Position numbers and translations under genes: made by a program
DNA from: Myotis daubentonii
Taxonomy: Eukaryota; Chordata; Mammalia; Chiroptera; Vespertilionidae
Assembly (NCBI RefSeq): GCF_963259705.1
Contig: NC_081842.1
Span: forward strand, 40,920,796-40,984,795
DNA length: 64,000 nt
Direction: 5' to 3'
Notes under the pieces: model-generated
Databases searched by the model: none
Seen by the model: the letters and a program-made list of their open reading frames with translations, nothing else
Told to the model about the DNA's origin: nothing
In this document: piece by piece, positions 1 to 10,808 of the stretch
Layout: every line of letters starts with the position of its first letter
Position numbering within the stretch: the first letter of the stretch is position 1

Positions 1-1160
1 TTATTTTGTTTATTAGATTCCATGTATTAGTGAGATAATATAGTATTTGTCTTTCTGTGCCTAGCTTATTTCACTTAGCATAATAATCTCCAGGTCCATC
101 CATGCTGTCACAAAAGGTAAGAGTTCCTTCTTTTTTCTAACCTCAATAGTGTCCCGGTGCACGAAATTCATGCACATTAAAAGGGAATTAATTAGAGAAA
201 ATAGTTTAATATTGCTATTTGCCCTTTATAATAGAAGTGTCAGAGATTAAAGAAAATTAGTGAAATGTATATGAAAATCTCCCTCCTGTCAGAGTCTTGG
301 GCGCACCGCAGGACCCAGAGTCAAGTCCCCGCCCACCCACGTGTGCCTCGAAATTGCATGAGACCCAGATCCGGCTGGCCCCACCCCCATCAAGCCCCGG
401 CAGATGGAGGGCGCAGCCTCAGGTCCCCTGTCAAGCCCCGCTGGGCAGGGAACAAAGCCTCCTGCTGATCACACATAATGACCATTTGCATATTAGCCTT
501 TTATTTTTAAGATAGTATTCCATGGCTGATTGGTGTTTTCAGGATTGTTAGGATATATTCCCAGAAGTGGAATCGCTGGGTCAAAGGCTGCTCCATTTTT
601 AATTTTTTGAGGAATCTCCATACTGTTTTTCATAGTGGTTACACCAGTCTGCATTCCCGCCAACAATGTGCTAAGGTTCCCTTTTCTCCACATCCTCACC
701 AGCACTTGTTGTTTGTTGATTTATTGTCGGTAACCATTCTGGCGGGCATGAGGTGATAACTCATTGAAGTTTTTTAATTTGCATCTCTCTGATGATCAGT
801 GACTTTGAGCATTTTTTCACACAGCTGTATGTCCTCTTTGGAGAAGTGTCTATTCAGGTTCTTTGCCCATTTTTTTTAATTGGATTGTTTGTCTTCCTGG
901 TGTTGAGACATATAAATTCTTTATATATTTTGGAAACTAACCCCTTATCAGATGTATCATTGGCAACATGTTCTCCCATACAGTGGGCTCCCTTTTCATT
1001 TTGTTCATAGTTTCCTTTGCTATACAGAAGATTTTTAATTTGATGTAGTTCCATTTGTTTATCTTCCCCTTTGTTTCCCTTGCTCTAGGAGATGTATTGG
1101 CAAAATATTGCTACATGAGATGTCTGAGATTTTACTGCCTATGTTTTCTTCATGGGTACT
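1..1160 (-). pseudogene. LINE-1 ORF2 3' portion, antisense, broken
   Basis: Antisense L1 sequence: the reverse strand encodes typical ORF2 C-terminal text (for example the HYSKGNYEQNEKG-like stretch near 854-1054 and [19 protein letters not shown] text near 493-705). ORF2 normally supplies endonuclease and reverse transcriptase for target-primed retrotransposition. Here only C-terminal fragments remain, in different frames. A Helitron at about 146-512 interrupts the copy, and some L1 sequence is missing at that junction. The element runs off the left edge of the window, so its 3' end is not seen. It cannot encode a working protein. Confidence 0.88.
146..512 (-). mobile_element. Helitron (HeliBat-type, non-autonomous), degraded
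   Basis: The palindrome GTGCACGAAATTCATGCAC lies at 157-175, next to the element's 3' end, and TTTGCATATTAG followed by a TTTTAT run near 484-505 marks the 5' end. The usual CTAG terminus reads ATAG here and the 5' terminal TCCTATATAAT is eroded, so this is an older copy. It sits inside the antisense L1. No coding capacity for the Rep/helicase protein is present. Confidence 0.72.
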
Positions 1161-1195
1161 ACTTAGAACAGGGTTTTCATAATCCACATGTTACT

Positions 1196-1332
1196 CAGAG
1201 GCAATGCAGTGTACTGGTTAGTGGTTAAGAGGCTGAGCTCTGAAGTACCTTTGTTTGAAGCCAGGCTTTATGATGTACAAGCTGTCTACCTTCCAGCAAG
1301 TTACTCCTCTGTGCCTCAGTTTCCTCATGTGC
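1196..1332 (+). repeat. MIR SINE, left part
   Basis: The sequence follows the MIR body: GTGGTTAAGAGGCTGAGCTCTG, then CCAGGCTTTATG, then CAAGTTACTCCTCTGTGCCTCAGTTTCCTCATGT. The right part of the same MIR resumes at about 1858. Two younger VES SINEs lie in between. Confidence 0.85.
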
Positions 1333-1334
1333 TA

Positions 1335-1538
1335 CCTGGCCAGTGTGGCTCAGCAGTTAAGCATCAGTCTATGAACCAGGAGGTTGCAGTTCTATTCCCT
1401 GTCAGGGCATATGCCTGGGTTGTGGACTCGATCCCCAGTAGGGGGCATGAGGAGGCAGCCGATCAATGAGTCTCTCTCATCATTGATGTTTCAATCTCTG
1501 GCTCTCCTTTTTCCCTTCTTCTCTGAAACCAGTAAAAA
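1335..1538 (+). mobile_element. VES-type SINE
   Basis: tRNA-derived head with an A-box-like CAGTGTGGCTCAGCAGTTAAGC, followed by the VES body (CCCTGTCAGGGCATATGCC, GGAGGCAGCCGATCAATGA) and a TCTC-rich tail. It splits the MIR and is itself followed directly by another VES copy. Confidence 0.85.
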
Positions 1539-1550
1539 ATATTGGGGGAG

Positions 1551-1773
1551 CCGAAACCGGTTTGGCTCAGTGGATAGAGCGTCGGCCTGGGGACTGAAAG
1601 GTCCCAGGTTCGATTCCGGTCAAGGGTATGTACCTGGGTTGCGGGCACATCCCCAGTGGGAGATGTGCAGGAGGCAGCTGATCGATGTTTCTCTCTCATC
1701 GATGTTTCTAACTCTCTATCTCTCTCTCCCTTCCTCTCTGTAAAAAATCAATAAAATATATATTAAAAAAAAT
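1551..1773 (+). mobile_element. VES SINE with target duplication
   Basis: Well-preserved VES: CCGGTTTGGCTCAGTGGATA, GGTTCGATTCCGG, CATCGATGTTTC, then AAAAAATCAATAAAATATA. The 12-bp duplication ATATTGGGGGAG flanks it at 1539-1550 and 1774-1785, which shows L1-type retrotransposition into the tail of the older SINE at 1335. Confidence 0.93.
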
Positions 1774-1857
1774 ATATTGGGGGAGGGGAGAGCTAACCAT
1801 TAAAAAAATATGCTAATATGCAATGCTTTCAACAATAAAGAATTATTAAAACAAATG

Positions 1858-1949
1858 CTACCTCATAAATTTGCTTCAAGCATTAAATAATTTAATATAT
1901 ATAAAGCACTTAGAAAAGTGGCCGGCACACGGTAAGAGCCCAGTTCTTT
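1858..1949 (+). repeat. MIR SINE, right part
   Basis: AAGCATTAAATAATTTAATA, TATAAAGCACTTAGAAAAGT and GCCGGCACACGGTAAGAGCCC match the second half of MIR (the ATTAAATGAGTTAA, AAAGCGCTTAGAACAGTG and CCTGGCACA segments). Confidence 0.8.
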
Positions 1950-2171
1950 TTTAAAAAAATATATTTTTATTGATTTTTTTTACAGAGAGGAAGAGAGAGG
2001 GATAGAGAGTTAGAAACATCAATGAAAGAGAAACATCGATCAGCTGCCTCCTGCACACCCCCTACCAGGGATGTGCCTGCAACCAAGGTACATGCCCTTG
2101 GCCAGAATCGAACCTGGGACCCTTCAGTCCGCGGGCCGACGCTCTATCCACCGAACCAAACCGGTTAGGGC
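1950..2171 (-). mobile_element. VES SINE, antisense, with target duplication
   Basis: Antisense VES starting in a T/A-rich tail and ending with the complement of the tRNA-like head (AACCAAACCGGTTAGGGC). The perfect 16-bp duplication AAGAGCCCAGTTCTTT lies at 1934-1949 and 2172-2187, inside the MIR tail. Confidence 0.95.
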
Positions 2172-2339
2172 AAGAGCCCAGTTCTTTAGCAAGGACCTCA
2201 AGAATGAGGGAAAAGGCCCCAGGGACAGAATTGCCGATCTTCAACCACTGTCACCTTGAAGTGGGATAGGGAAGAGCTGACACAGAGCAGCTGAAACTTG
2301 TCTCCTGAGTCCATATCCCAACAGTTGAGACACAAGCAG

Positions 2340-2503
2340 CAGTGCTTCCCCGTTTTAATGTGCCTGTGAGTCACCTGAGGAGCTTGTGAAATGCAGATTC
2401 TTACCCTTTAGGTCCAAGGTGCAGCTTGAGCTTCAGCCTTCCTAACCGGCTGCCCGGAGGCGCTGATGCTGCTGGCCTGCAGACCTCACTTTGAGGAACA
2501 AGG
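2340..2503 (-). repeat. MER5A (hAT-Charlie) fragment
   Basis: GAGTCACCTGAGGAGCTTGTGAAATGCAGATTC near 2367-2401 and CTGATGCTGCTGGCCTGCAGACCTCACTTTGAGGAAC near 2463-2501 follow the MER5A internal and end sequences. It is ancient and diverged. A younger hAT element sits only a few bases to its right. Confidence 0.65.
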
Positions 2504-2511
2504 GTCTAGAG

Positions 2512-2734
2512 CAGCGGCTCTCAACCTGTGGGTCACGACCCCTTTGGGGGTCGAACGACCCTTTCACAGGGGTCGCCTAAGACCATCGGAAAACACATAT
2601 ATAATTACATATTGTTTTTGTGATTAGTCACTATGCTTTAATTATGTTCGATTTGTAACAATGAAATTGGGGGTCACCACAGCATGAGGAACTGTATTAA
2701 AGGGTCGCGGCATTAGGAAGGTTGAGAACCACTG
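2512..2734. mobile_element. SPIN-like hAT element, internally deleted
   Basis: Terminal inverted repeats CAGCGGCTCTCAACC and GGTTGAGAACCACTG enclose 223 bp with the SPIN interior (GGGTCACGACCCCTTTGGGGGTCG, ACCATCGGAAAACACATATA). The perfect 8-bp duplication GTCTAGAG flanks it at 2504-2511 and 2735-2742. It is non-autonomous and needs a transposase in trans. The longer relative at 29,084 shares both ends but retains extra central sequence. Confidence 0.92.
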
Positions 2735-3086
2735 GTCTAGAGAACGCTAAGTAGACTCTTTCCCTAGGATGAGAGAACTCTGCAGGGTCGTCCCTTTTAC
2801 CCAGCCTCTTCTGTCATTTTTGTCATGGGTCGTGGTCAAGATGTTTAAAAATAAGGATTGCTTCAGAGGGAAAATACATAGATATTGTACTTTGAATTAC
2901 ATAAAATATTTTAAATCCTTAAGCATTTGATGGTGCTCCCCCCGCCCCCCATTAGAATTCAAAATTAGTTTTTCCTTTTTGCTCATTAATTAGAAACTAC
3001 AGGATTGAGAGTATTTTTAGGTAGGCGAAATGTCTCCCTCTGCTTTCCAACTAGGGATGAGATCAGCAAGACCAAGTATCCTCTTT

Positions 3087-3571
3087 CTTATTTTTTTATT
3101 TGTATTTTTTGTTCCATTGTTTTTGTTTGTTTGTTTGTTTGTTTGTTTGTTTGTTTTTTAGAGAGAGTGGAAGGGAGGGAGCAAGGAGAGAGAGACATCG
3201 ATGTGAGAGAGACACATCAATTGCTGCTGGCACACGCCCGACTGGGGCTGGCGGTCGAACCTGTAACCTAGGTACATGTCCTTGACTGGGAATCGAACCT
3301 GCACCCTTAGGTCTGCAGGCCGATGCTCTAACCCAGGGGTCCTCAAACTTTTTAAACAGGGGGCCAGTTCACTGTCCCTCAGACTGTTGGAGGTCCGGAC
3401 TATAGTTTAAAAAAAAACTATGAACAAATTCCTATGCACACTGCACATGTCTTATTTTGAAATTAAAAAAAAAAAAAAACGGGAACAAATACAATATTTG
3501 TATTTGCATGTGGCCCGCAGGCCGTAGTTTGAGGACCCCTGCTCTAACCACTAAACATGCCGGCCAGGGCA
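3087..3571 (-). mobile_element. Older VES-like SINE split by a hAT insertion
   Basis: Antisense tRNA-derived SINE: GAGAGAGTGG body, ACATCGATGTGAGAGAGACACATCAATTG, GGGAATCGAACCTGCACCCTTAGG and, after the interruption, GCCGGCCAGGGC. It is flanked by CAAGTATCCTCTTT (3073-3086) and CAAGCATCCTCTTT (3572-3585), a duplication with one change. The hAT element at 3334-3541 lies inside it. The (TTTG)n run at about 3122-3155 is in its tail region. Confidence 0.88.
3334..3541. mobile_element. Short hAT element (CAGGGGTCCTCAAAC termini)
   Basis: Inverted ends CAGGGGTCCTCAAAC and GTTTGAGGACCCCTG bound 208 bp, with the perfect 8-bp duplication CTCTAACC at 3326-3333 and 3542-3549. The interior (GGGCCAGTTCACTGTCCCTCAGAC, GTGGCCCGCAGGCCG) matches a widespread non-autonomous hAT family with these ends. 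It carries no transposase. It inserted into an existing VES-like SINE, so it is younger than that SINE. Confidence 0.9.
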
Positions 3572-3983
3572 CAAGCATCCTCTTTTCAAATGAGACCAGC
3601 CCTTTCATTTTAACCTCATGCATATTTCAAGGGAAATGCAAACCACATGTTTGTGTTCCACTGACATAAATCATTATTGGATATTTCACATAAAATGTTT
3701 TTTATTGTTAAGGAGCTTCCAACAGCCAGGCTGGGTTTTGCTAAGACTGAAGTTGGGCCTTAGCAAACAGCTAAATTGAATAGCCTTCAGATTGGAAAGT
3801 CTAAATCCAGTTGAATGGTTTCACACATTCAGGCTAAACTAATTTTTAACCGTCTAGTCAATTTCTTCACTGTCTTCTACAGATACTTCCTCACAGAAAC
3901 TCAGGCTATGTAGAGACTTGAACTGCATGTGTGTTTTAAAAACATAATCACAAGCAAAATCAACCAAGATCAAACCAGAGCCT

Positions 3984-4056
3984 TACAGCAGGAGTGGGCA
4001 GACTTTCTCTGTAAAAAGTCATTAGTACGTCTGATAGGTTCTGTGGGTCAGATGGT
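3984..4056 (+). repeat. MER3-like hAT element, left part
   Basis: CAGGAGTGGGCAGACTTTCTCTGTAAAAAG followed by GGTTCTGTGGGTCAGATGGT resembles the MER3-type sequence with CAGGGGTCGGCAAAC ends. It resumes at 4771 after an LTR and an L1 stub. The family name is from memory and less certain than the split structure. Confidence 0.6.
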
Positions 4057-4060
4057 GTGT

Positions 4061-4533
4061 CAGTTTGCCAGAGCAGCTGTAACTAAGTACCAGGGCCTGG
4101 GAGACTTAAACAACAGAAATATATTCTCTCACTGTTCCAGAGGCTGCAAGCCTGACACCAAGATGTCAGCAGGGTTGGTTCCTTCTGAGGGCCTCAAGAA
4201 TCTGCCCCATCCTTTCTCCTAGCTGTAGGTGGTTTCCTAGATACTTTGGCATTTTTTGGCTGCCTCACCCTGATCCCTGCTTTCATCTTCACGCAACATT
4301 CTTCCTGTGCGCATGTCTGTGTCCAAATTTCCCCTTTATAAGGATGCAAATCATATTGGATTAGATACTCAACCTACTTCAGTATGATTTCATCCTAACT
4401 TTACTAACTACATCAGCAAAGAACCTGTTTCCCCAATAAGGCCACATTCTGAGTTACTGGGGTTAGGACTTCAACATATGAATTGGTGGCGGGGGGGGTG
4501 GGTGAGGGCAGGTGGACACGATTCAACCTATAA
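4061..4533 (-). repeat. MLT1-type solo LTR (ERVL-MaLR), antisense
   Basis: Antisense MLT1 landmarks occur in order: AACTAAGTACCAGGGCCTGGGAGACTTAAACAACAGAAAT, GATGTCAGCAGGGTTGGTTCCTTCTGAGG, TGTCTGTGTCCAAATTTCCCC, CATATTGGATTAG, GCCACATTCTGAGTTACTGGGGTTAGGACTTCAACATATGAAT, and finally CACGATTCAACCTATAA. No internal retroviral region is present. Confidence 0.85.
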
Positions 4534-4554
4534 AATGCAATTAATTTCTGAGCA

Positions 4555-4712
4555 ACCGAAGGACTTGTATGCATGCATATTAGCATAACCAATGGACACA
4601 GACACTGGGGCAGTGGGGGCTTGCCCATGCTGGGAATGGCTGGGGCAGAGGGTGTCAAGCGGGAAAAAGGAGACATATGTAAAACTTTAGACAATAAATA
4701 AATTTAAAAAAA
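4555..4712 (+). repeat. L1 3' UTR stub
   Basis: GGACTTGTATGCATGCATATTAGCATAACCAATGGACACAGACACTGGGG, a G-rich stretch, then GGAGACATATGTAAAACTTTAGACAATAAATAAATTTAAAAAAAA. The same 3' UTR occurs at 18,613-18,893 and in antisense at 39,622-39,760, so this is a severely 5'-truncated L1. Confidence 0.8.
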
Positions 4713-4770
4713 AGATAACCCAGACCCTGGGGTCATAAAAAATAATGATAAAAAAATAAAATAAAAATAC

Positions 4771-4912
4771 AGTTTCTGTTCTAACTACTCAACTCAGCCC
4801 TTGGAGTGCGAAAGAAGTAATAGAAAATGCATAAGCATGGGTGTGGCTGTATTACAATAATGCTTTGCTAGAAAGGTGCAGGTTTGTGGCCAGTAATTTG
4901 CAGATCCCAATG
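4771..4912 (+). repeat. MER3-like hAT element, right part
   Basis: CTAACTACTCAACTCAGCCCTTGGAGTGCGAAAG, GCATGGGTGTGGCTGTATTACAATAA and GTGGCCAGTAATTTGCAGATCCCAATG continue the element begun at 3984. The interruption holds the MLT1 LTR and the L1 stub. Confidence 0.6.
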
Positions 4913-4970
4913 TTAAGGTAACTCTGATCCCTTCTGAATATGAAAGAAAACAGGGAAAGATTTGGCACTT

Positions 4971-5022
<52 letters not shown>

Positions 5023-6517
5023 AGAAAAAACTTTGCCAGTTTGGCAATACCTTCTTTATATTTTGTATTCTAGTCACTATGTTTTACATTAAGCTTTAAT
5101 ATGTCTTATGCTTACATTCAAATATAATCTGAGTTAATATACAGTTTCAATTAAGCAAGCTGCTATAAATTTTATAATGGTAACTCTAATTACTCTATCC
5201 CTTTGTGGGACTGCTACTAAGTTCTAGAATGACCCAGAAATAGACTTTTCCATTTAACATTATGCTGCATGCTTTCTGGCATGAATATCTCTAAACATTA
5301 ATAATTATGATTTTAATCCCTTTAGAAATGTATGTATATTTATCCCCATAAATACATGTGTATATATTGCTTTTCACACAATATTTCTAGAGTGCCTACA
5401 GGCACTGTATGAGGTTGTATACAGTGACCTCTGGATAAGACACAAACATTGCCTCCAGGGATTTACTGTGGCCTGGAAGAGATATGTAAAGAAAATAGAT
5501 AATATAATAACATATATTCAAACATCATCCAAAACTTATGTATATACCTGCCATGTAGTTGGGACTGCTTTGTCCTGCTTGGTCTGTATGCGTGTGTATG
5601 CCTATATGAATCTTGCCTCTTCACTATGGAACTTTAAATGGAACCAAATTAGAGAATTCTGTATAGGGTCATACTAGTAGATGTAAGTGCTTAAAAATCT
5701 TTCGCGAAAAGCTTGAAAGTTGACTATGCAGGAAAGAACAGATGTCAATCGGGCACATACGATATATCTTGCAATAGTAGCAGAGGCCATGCTCCCACTT
5801 ACATTAAAACATAGACTGGGCTTATTAATGTCCTTTTATATTAAAACGCTAGGCATCTGGAAAGCCCTGGAACTCTTCCTCCACACGGTTATAAAGGTGG
5901 CCAGAGTCACCTGCTTTACATTTTAAGAGAGCAAGTGTGCAAGTAGTGAGTGGTCTTATGGAGGATGAAATGAACCCACTCCCAGGTATCAGTATTGGAT
6001 GTTGGGGGCTCATTCATCTTCAGCAGAGGTGCCCCAGGAAATCACTTTCTTGAAGTGCCCCAAGATTGGCCTTGTATTTAGGATCTGAAAGAAAATGCCC
6101 ACTGGATTGTACCAATTATAAAACAGGTCAAATTTGGGGGCCAAAAAAGTGGACCATATGCCTTTAATCAGGTTTGTTACCTAAAACGTTTTCAGTTCAG
6201 GCAGAGATTTTCAGAGAAAGTGTCAGCTATGATGGTATATATAAAATTCTATCTGACCTGAAATGTCAGGTATATGTGACTTTAATGATTTTAACCATTT
6301 TAGGCCCAAAGAAGACTTCTAAAATAATAATGAAAATGTGATTGATCTCTTTATAATTATAGAAACACCCATGACCTTCAATAATACAGGCTAAAATCTG
6401 CCTTTACACATACAATGGATTTCAGAACCACATATAATTAACTTGGTGTTTTCTGAAATAAAATTGGAGCTCAAAGAATAAAACTGGAATTTATTCTACA
6501 AATAAAACAGTAGAGCA
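4913..6517. other. Unique-looking intergenic sequence with a (GA)n tract
   Basis: No open frame above about 70 codons and no repeat family that I recognise. A pure (GA)n microsatellite of about 42 bp lies at 4978-5020. The rest is AT-rich and could hide very old repeats. Confidence 0.5.
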
Positions 6518-6532
6518 TCCCTAAACTTTTTA

Positions 6533-6749
6533 AAAATATATATTTTTTTATTGATTTCAGAAAGGAAGGGAGAGGGAGAGAGAGAGAAAGATCAATGATG
6601 AGAGAGAACCATTGATCGGCTGCCTCCTGCACACCCCCTACTTGGGGTCGAGCCTGCAACCCGGGCATGTGCCCTGACCTGACCGGGAATCAAACTGTGA
6701 CCTCCTGGTTCATAGGTCAATGCTCAACCACTGAGCCACACTTGCCAGG
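6533..6749 (-). mobile_element. VES-type SINE, antisense
   Basis: TTTATTGATTTCAGAAAGG tail, then CGGCTGCCTCCTGCACACCCCC and CACTGAGCCACACTTGCCAGG. The flanks CCCTAAACTTTTT (about 6520) and CCCTAAACATTTTT (about 6750) form a near-perfect duplication. Confidence 0.92.
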
Positions 6750-6764
6750 CCCTAAACATTTTTT

Positions 6765-9660
6765 AATCTGGAATTTTTTTTATCTCTTGGATTCCCTCGT
6801 TTATAGTTTAGAAATGACTGTCCTATCCTAAGAATCTTGTACACATTTTTTTGTCTATGGGGCAGTTTCTCCCTTTTTCTTCTACTTTTACTAAAATAAA
6901 GGGGAAGCTTTCCATCTTCCCACAGAAACTAGAACAAGAAGATGGAACTAAATGGCTTTTTTTCTTCTCGACATTTTGCAAACTTTAAGAAACAAAGCAC
7001 TACAGCATGTCAATGCAGAATAATGATAATATTAATAATGATGGTGCTGATGATGATAATGATGAATTAGACGATATAATTCTCTTCTTATTCTAAGTGT
7101 GAAAACTGAAGCAAAATGATGAAGTGCCTTTCCCAAGCTCGGTGGCTCCACAATGAGAACTCGGGCTTCTCCTCCCCTCACTCTTCTTCAGGGGAGAACA
7201 AATATCACTAATGTTCATCCTCGCCAGGAGAAAGCCACACTGGCCCATTCAATGGCCAATTAGAATAAATTGTAAATTAGGACAAATATCATAGGTAATA
7301 CAAAAATCAACAGCTCTCCAAAGAAAAGGAACAAAAAACCTGAATAAATAAGCTTAACGGTCCATTGTTTGTGGGGAAAATGATGAAATTATCATCAAAA
7401 TATTCTATGAATTGAAGACAAATTTTCATGTGGATAGATTTTCATTTTAAAAAACCTACCTAGAAAAAAAGTAAGACTCTTCTAGGACAGGTATTAGTTT
7501 TCCTAAAAGGGGCATTAGTCTGTCTGATAAGAGAATTAAAAAAAAATGCTTCGTGTGAGTCTTAGCAAACTGGTCAATTAAAATTCTTCATACTAACCCA
7601 CATTGTAAAGTAATGTTTGTGACTGTGCTAAGCATTTGGACATTAAAACCGTGTCCACACCGGAGAGTGTACTAATTATCCCAGAACCAAGCCCACAGGG
7701 ACCGAATCATTCAGGTGAAAACACCCTTTTTCTTTAAGAGCAATTTTAGGAACACACATTAACAGCAAATACTGTAACACTTCTTTTGCCCTGCAAAACA
7801 CAAACCTGGTCTCAATATCAATGTGCAGATGCCAAACCTGTGTTTCAACAATGTGCCAGTCTGCTTTCCTCATCAAAACTCTGGGTGAGGCATTGTTTTC
7901 ACATTCAGGGACATTAGCCCAGCAAGGCAGGGGGAAAAAAAAAATCTTCATTTGGACAGCACATCTTTCAGACATTCCCTTCTTTTATTGATTTGTTTTC
8001 TCCTGTCCCTTTTCTCCTTCTTTTGTTTCCTTATCATAGCTTCAGGTTATTTCGTGCAAAGTATTGATGGGAATGGATGGTTTTGGTCGATGGAGAGCTA
8101 ATGCATCCCTAATCCCACTATTGTTATAGAGTTATGCTTTACTCTGGTCTCTGATGGGGGGAAAGGTGCAAAGCTGTTGATCCTAGTTTTATTTGTCACA
8201 AACCCATCCATCAATCAAGCGCAAGCATGTCTGAATGCTGAATGACATGTGGGTCTCAGCTGAAAAAATTCGATAACACTGTATTGTCAGGTCTCTCACT
8301 CTTTTTTTTGATAAGAAATACATTTGACTGAAATAGATAAGCATGCAACTACTAAAGACTTGAAGAGAGAAAGTGACATATTAGCACCAAAGGTTATACA
8401 TCTTTGGCATTAATGATACTTATAAGTAAATAAAATGGGAGGGGCAGCTACTGCTAGAAACATACAACGTCCCTAAGGCTTGGTTATGTTTAACTATCAC
8501 CGCTCTACTATTATTCAGATTTTCAAATATTAATCTGACCATATTTCACAGTTGGCTGCCCTGGTTTTAAAACGCTAGCAAAGGCGCCATTGGTGAAGGG
8601 GATGGGGTGCGGGGGATAACTATCTCTTGTTTACACTGCTCTGAACAGTACAGACAGATCTCCTTTTGTTGTGTATGCTAGGTAGACCCTGGCATATTTT
8701 TGTGTCCGTATGAACTCGTAAGTTCGCAACCGTCTCCTCTTGTGAGTGAAGGCATTTGGGGGGGGGGGGGGGCAGGGGGCGGGGGGGAGCCTTAATGATT
8801 TTAAACTGGAAATATATATGCATATCATTTTAGTAGTGACTTAACTTATAATTACAGTCTCAAACATGGTTTCTGTTGTGTCCCTTTTATTCCAGTTACT
8901 GAATTAGGTACTTTAATACATTGTGAAAGCCTATCTTTTCAGTTATATACAATTTTCTATTCATAGTCATTTCAAAGTAATTGCATTTGGAAATTGTTGA
9001 AATGTTAAAAACAACACTACTCGTATAACATAATTTTAGGGGCAAAATTAATCAACCAATCAGAACATTTTAAAAACCATTTTATTTTCTTGTCATAACA
9101 TTTGAGAGAAGACAAGTATTTTTTAAATGACCTTAAAAAAAAAAAAGCCCACTGAGGAAGGTAACAAAAAGACAATCCTGAGTTAGAAGGCACTGAGATG
9201 AACGTTTTGTAGCTGTATCACCACACTATGGAAGTAAGCCATTTTTTTCTCTGTTCAGTGACTAGGGGCTAGGAAACTGCAAAAAATCAATGTGGGAGTG
9301 CTGTGGATTTGTGGGGTAAATTACATGTGCTTGGCCGCTCCTTTGTATCTGCCCTATATTCTACACAAGATACTTTAGATGGAGCTGTCACATAATACAT
9401 ATACTTCCTATTGATTTTTATAGATTTAACAGAACTTGAATTGAACTTCATAATAAGGCAAGAAGAGAAACTGTATCTCCCTCAGATCCCTAATACCTGA
9501 ATTATTCTCAAAATTATCTAAATGGCAGCTCCCAATTCTGAATTCATGCTGGGAGACCAAAACAAACAAACAAAAAAATCAAGTTCTATTCCTAATTCTC
9601 TTCATGTTCTATTTTTTCTTCTCTTATTTACATTTTATCTTAACTTCCCCATCCCTTTAA
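6765..9660. other. Unique-looking intergenic sequence
   Basis: No coding gene recognised. It contains a poly-G/C patch at about 8757-8790 (assembly-prone) and a short GAT-rich stretch at 7021-7075. The two short open frames near 8620-8830 and the 99-codon frame at 7676-7975 on the minus strand show no recognisable domain. Confidence 0.5.
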
Positions 9661-9725
9661 ACACATGTAAATTGTTTTTATTGAATCTATTGGGGTGACA
9701 TTGGTTAATAAAATTATATAGGTTT

Positions 9726-9939
9726 TGCCCTAGCTGGTTTGGCTCAGTGGATAGAGCATTGGCCTGCGGACCTGAGTCCTGGGTTTGATTCCGGTCAAGG
9801 GCACATGCCAGGGTTGTGGGCTCGATCCCCAGTAGGGGGTGTGCAGGAGGCAGCCGATCAATGATTCTCTCTCATCATTGATGTTTCTATCTCTCTCTCC
9901 CTCTCCCTTCCTCTCTGAAATCAATAAAAATATTTTTAA
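9726..9939 (+). mobile_element. VES SINE with 15-bp target duplication
   Basis: GCCCTAGCTGGTTTGGCTCA head through to CTGAAATCAATAAAAATATT tail. AAATTATATAGGTTT is duplicated perfectly at 9711-9725 and 9940-9954, splitting the L1 3' UTR. Confidence 0.95.
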
Positions 9940-10428
9940 AAATTATATAGGTTTCAGGTGTACAATTCTATAATATCATCTATATATTGTATTGTGTATT
10001 AACCACCCCCTCCCCCCATCCCTCTTTCCCTCTGGTTCACCATACTGTCATCTGACTATGAGGGGTTTTTTGTTGTTGTTTTTTGCTTAATCCCCTCACC
10101 TTTTTCACCCAGACCCCCTACACCCTCCCCTCTGATAGCTTTCAGTCTGTTCTCTGTATCTAGGAGTCCGTTTCTATTTTGTTTGTTAGCTTATTTTGTT
10201 CATTAGATTCCACATATAAGTGAAATCATATGGTAGTTGTCTTTCTCTGACTGGCTCATTTCACGTAGCATAATACTTTCCAGGTCCATCCATGCTGTCC
10301 CAAAAGGTAAGATTCCCTTCTTTTTACAGCTGAGTAGTATTCCATTATGTAAATATACCACAGCTTTTTATCCACTCATAAACTGATGGGCACTTGGGCT
10401 GTTTCCAAATCTTGGCTATTATAAATAA

Positions 10429-10808
10429 CTGGAGGCCTGGTGCACAAAATTCGTACACTGGACGGGGGATCCCTCAACCTGGCCCGCACCCTCTCGCTGG
10501 CAGGCGAACATCCCTCTCGCAGCCCAGGATCCCTCTCACAGTCCGGGACCCCTCGCTCCTTACCACCCTCCTGCTCGCTGCTCCTTAGCGCTGCCGCAGA
10601 GGCAGAGAGGCTTCCACCACCACCACTGCACTCGCCAGCCGTGAGCCAGGCTTCTGGCTGAGCGGCGCTCCCCCCGTGGGAGTGCACTGGCCACCAGGGG
10701 GCAACTCCTGCGTTGAGCGTCTGCCCCCCTGGTGGTCAGTGCGCATCATAGGAACCCGGTCGTTCTGCCGTTCGGTCGATTTGCATATTAGGGTTTTATT
10801 ATATAGGA
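10429..10808 (-). mobile_element. Helitron (HeliBat-type, non-autonomous)
   Basis: On the + strand it begins CTGGAGGCCTGGTGCACAAAATTCGTACAC (3' end plus hairpin) and ends TTTGCATATTAGGGTTTTATTATATAGGA (5' end). It sits between A10428 and T10809, the A/T target expected for these Helitrons, and no target duplication is made. The 380-bp interior is GC-rich and non-coding. Confidence 0.92.

Noticed and set aside
1553..1630. tRNA-like sequence with A- and B-box motifs (and the same in about 25 other places)
   Set aside because: These are the tRNA-derived heads of VES SINEs, followed by SINE bodies and tails. They are not tRNA genes.
4978..5020. Possible CRISPR or other array in simple repeats
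   Set aside because: It is a plain (GA)n microsatellite. There are no spacers, and the genome is mammalian.
7676..7975. 99-codon minus-strand frame in unique sequence
   Set aside because: No recognised domain, no nearby promoter or splice signals that stand out, and a length expected by chance.
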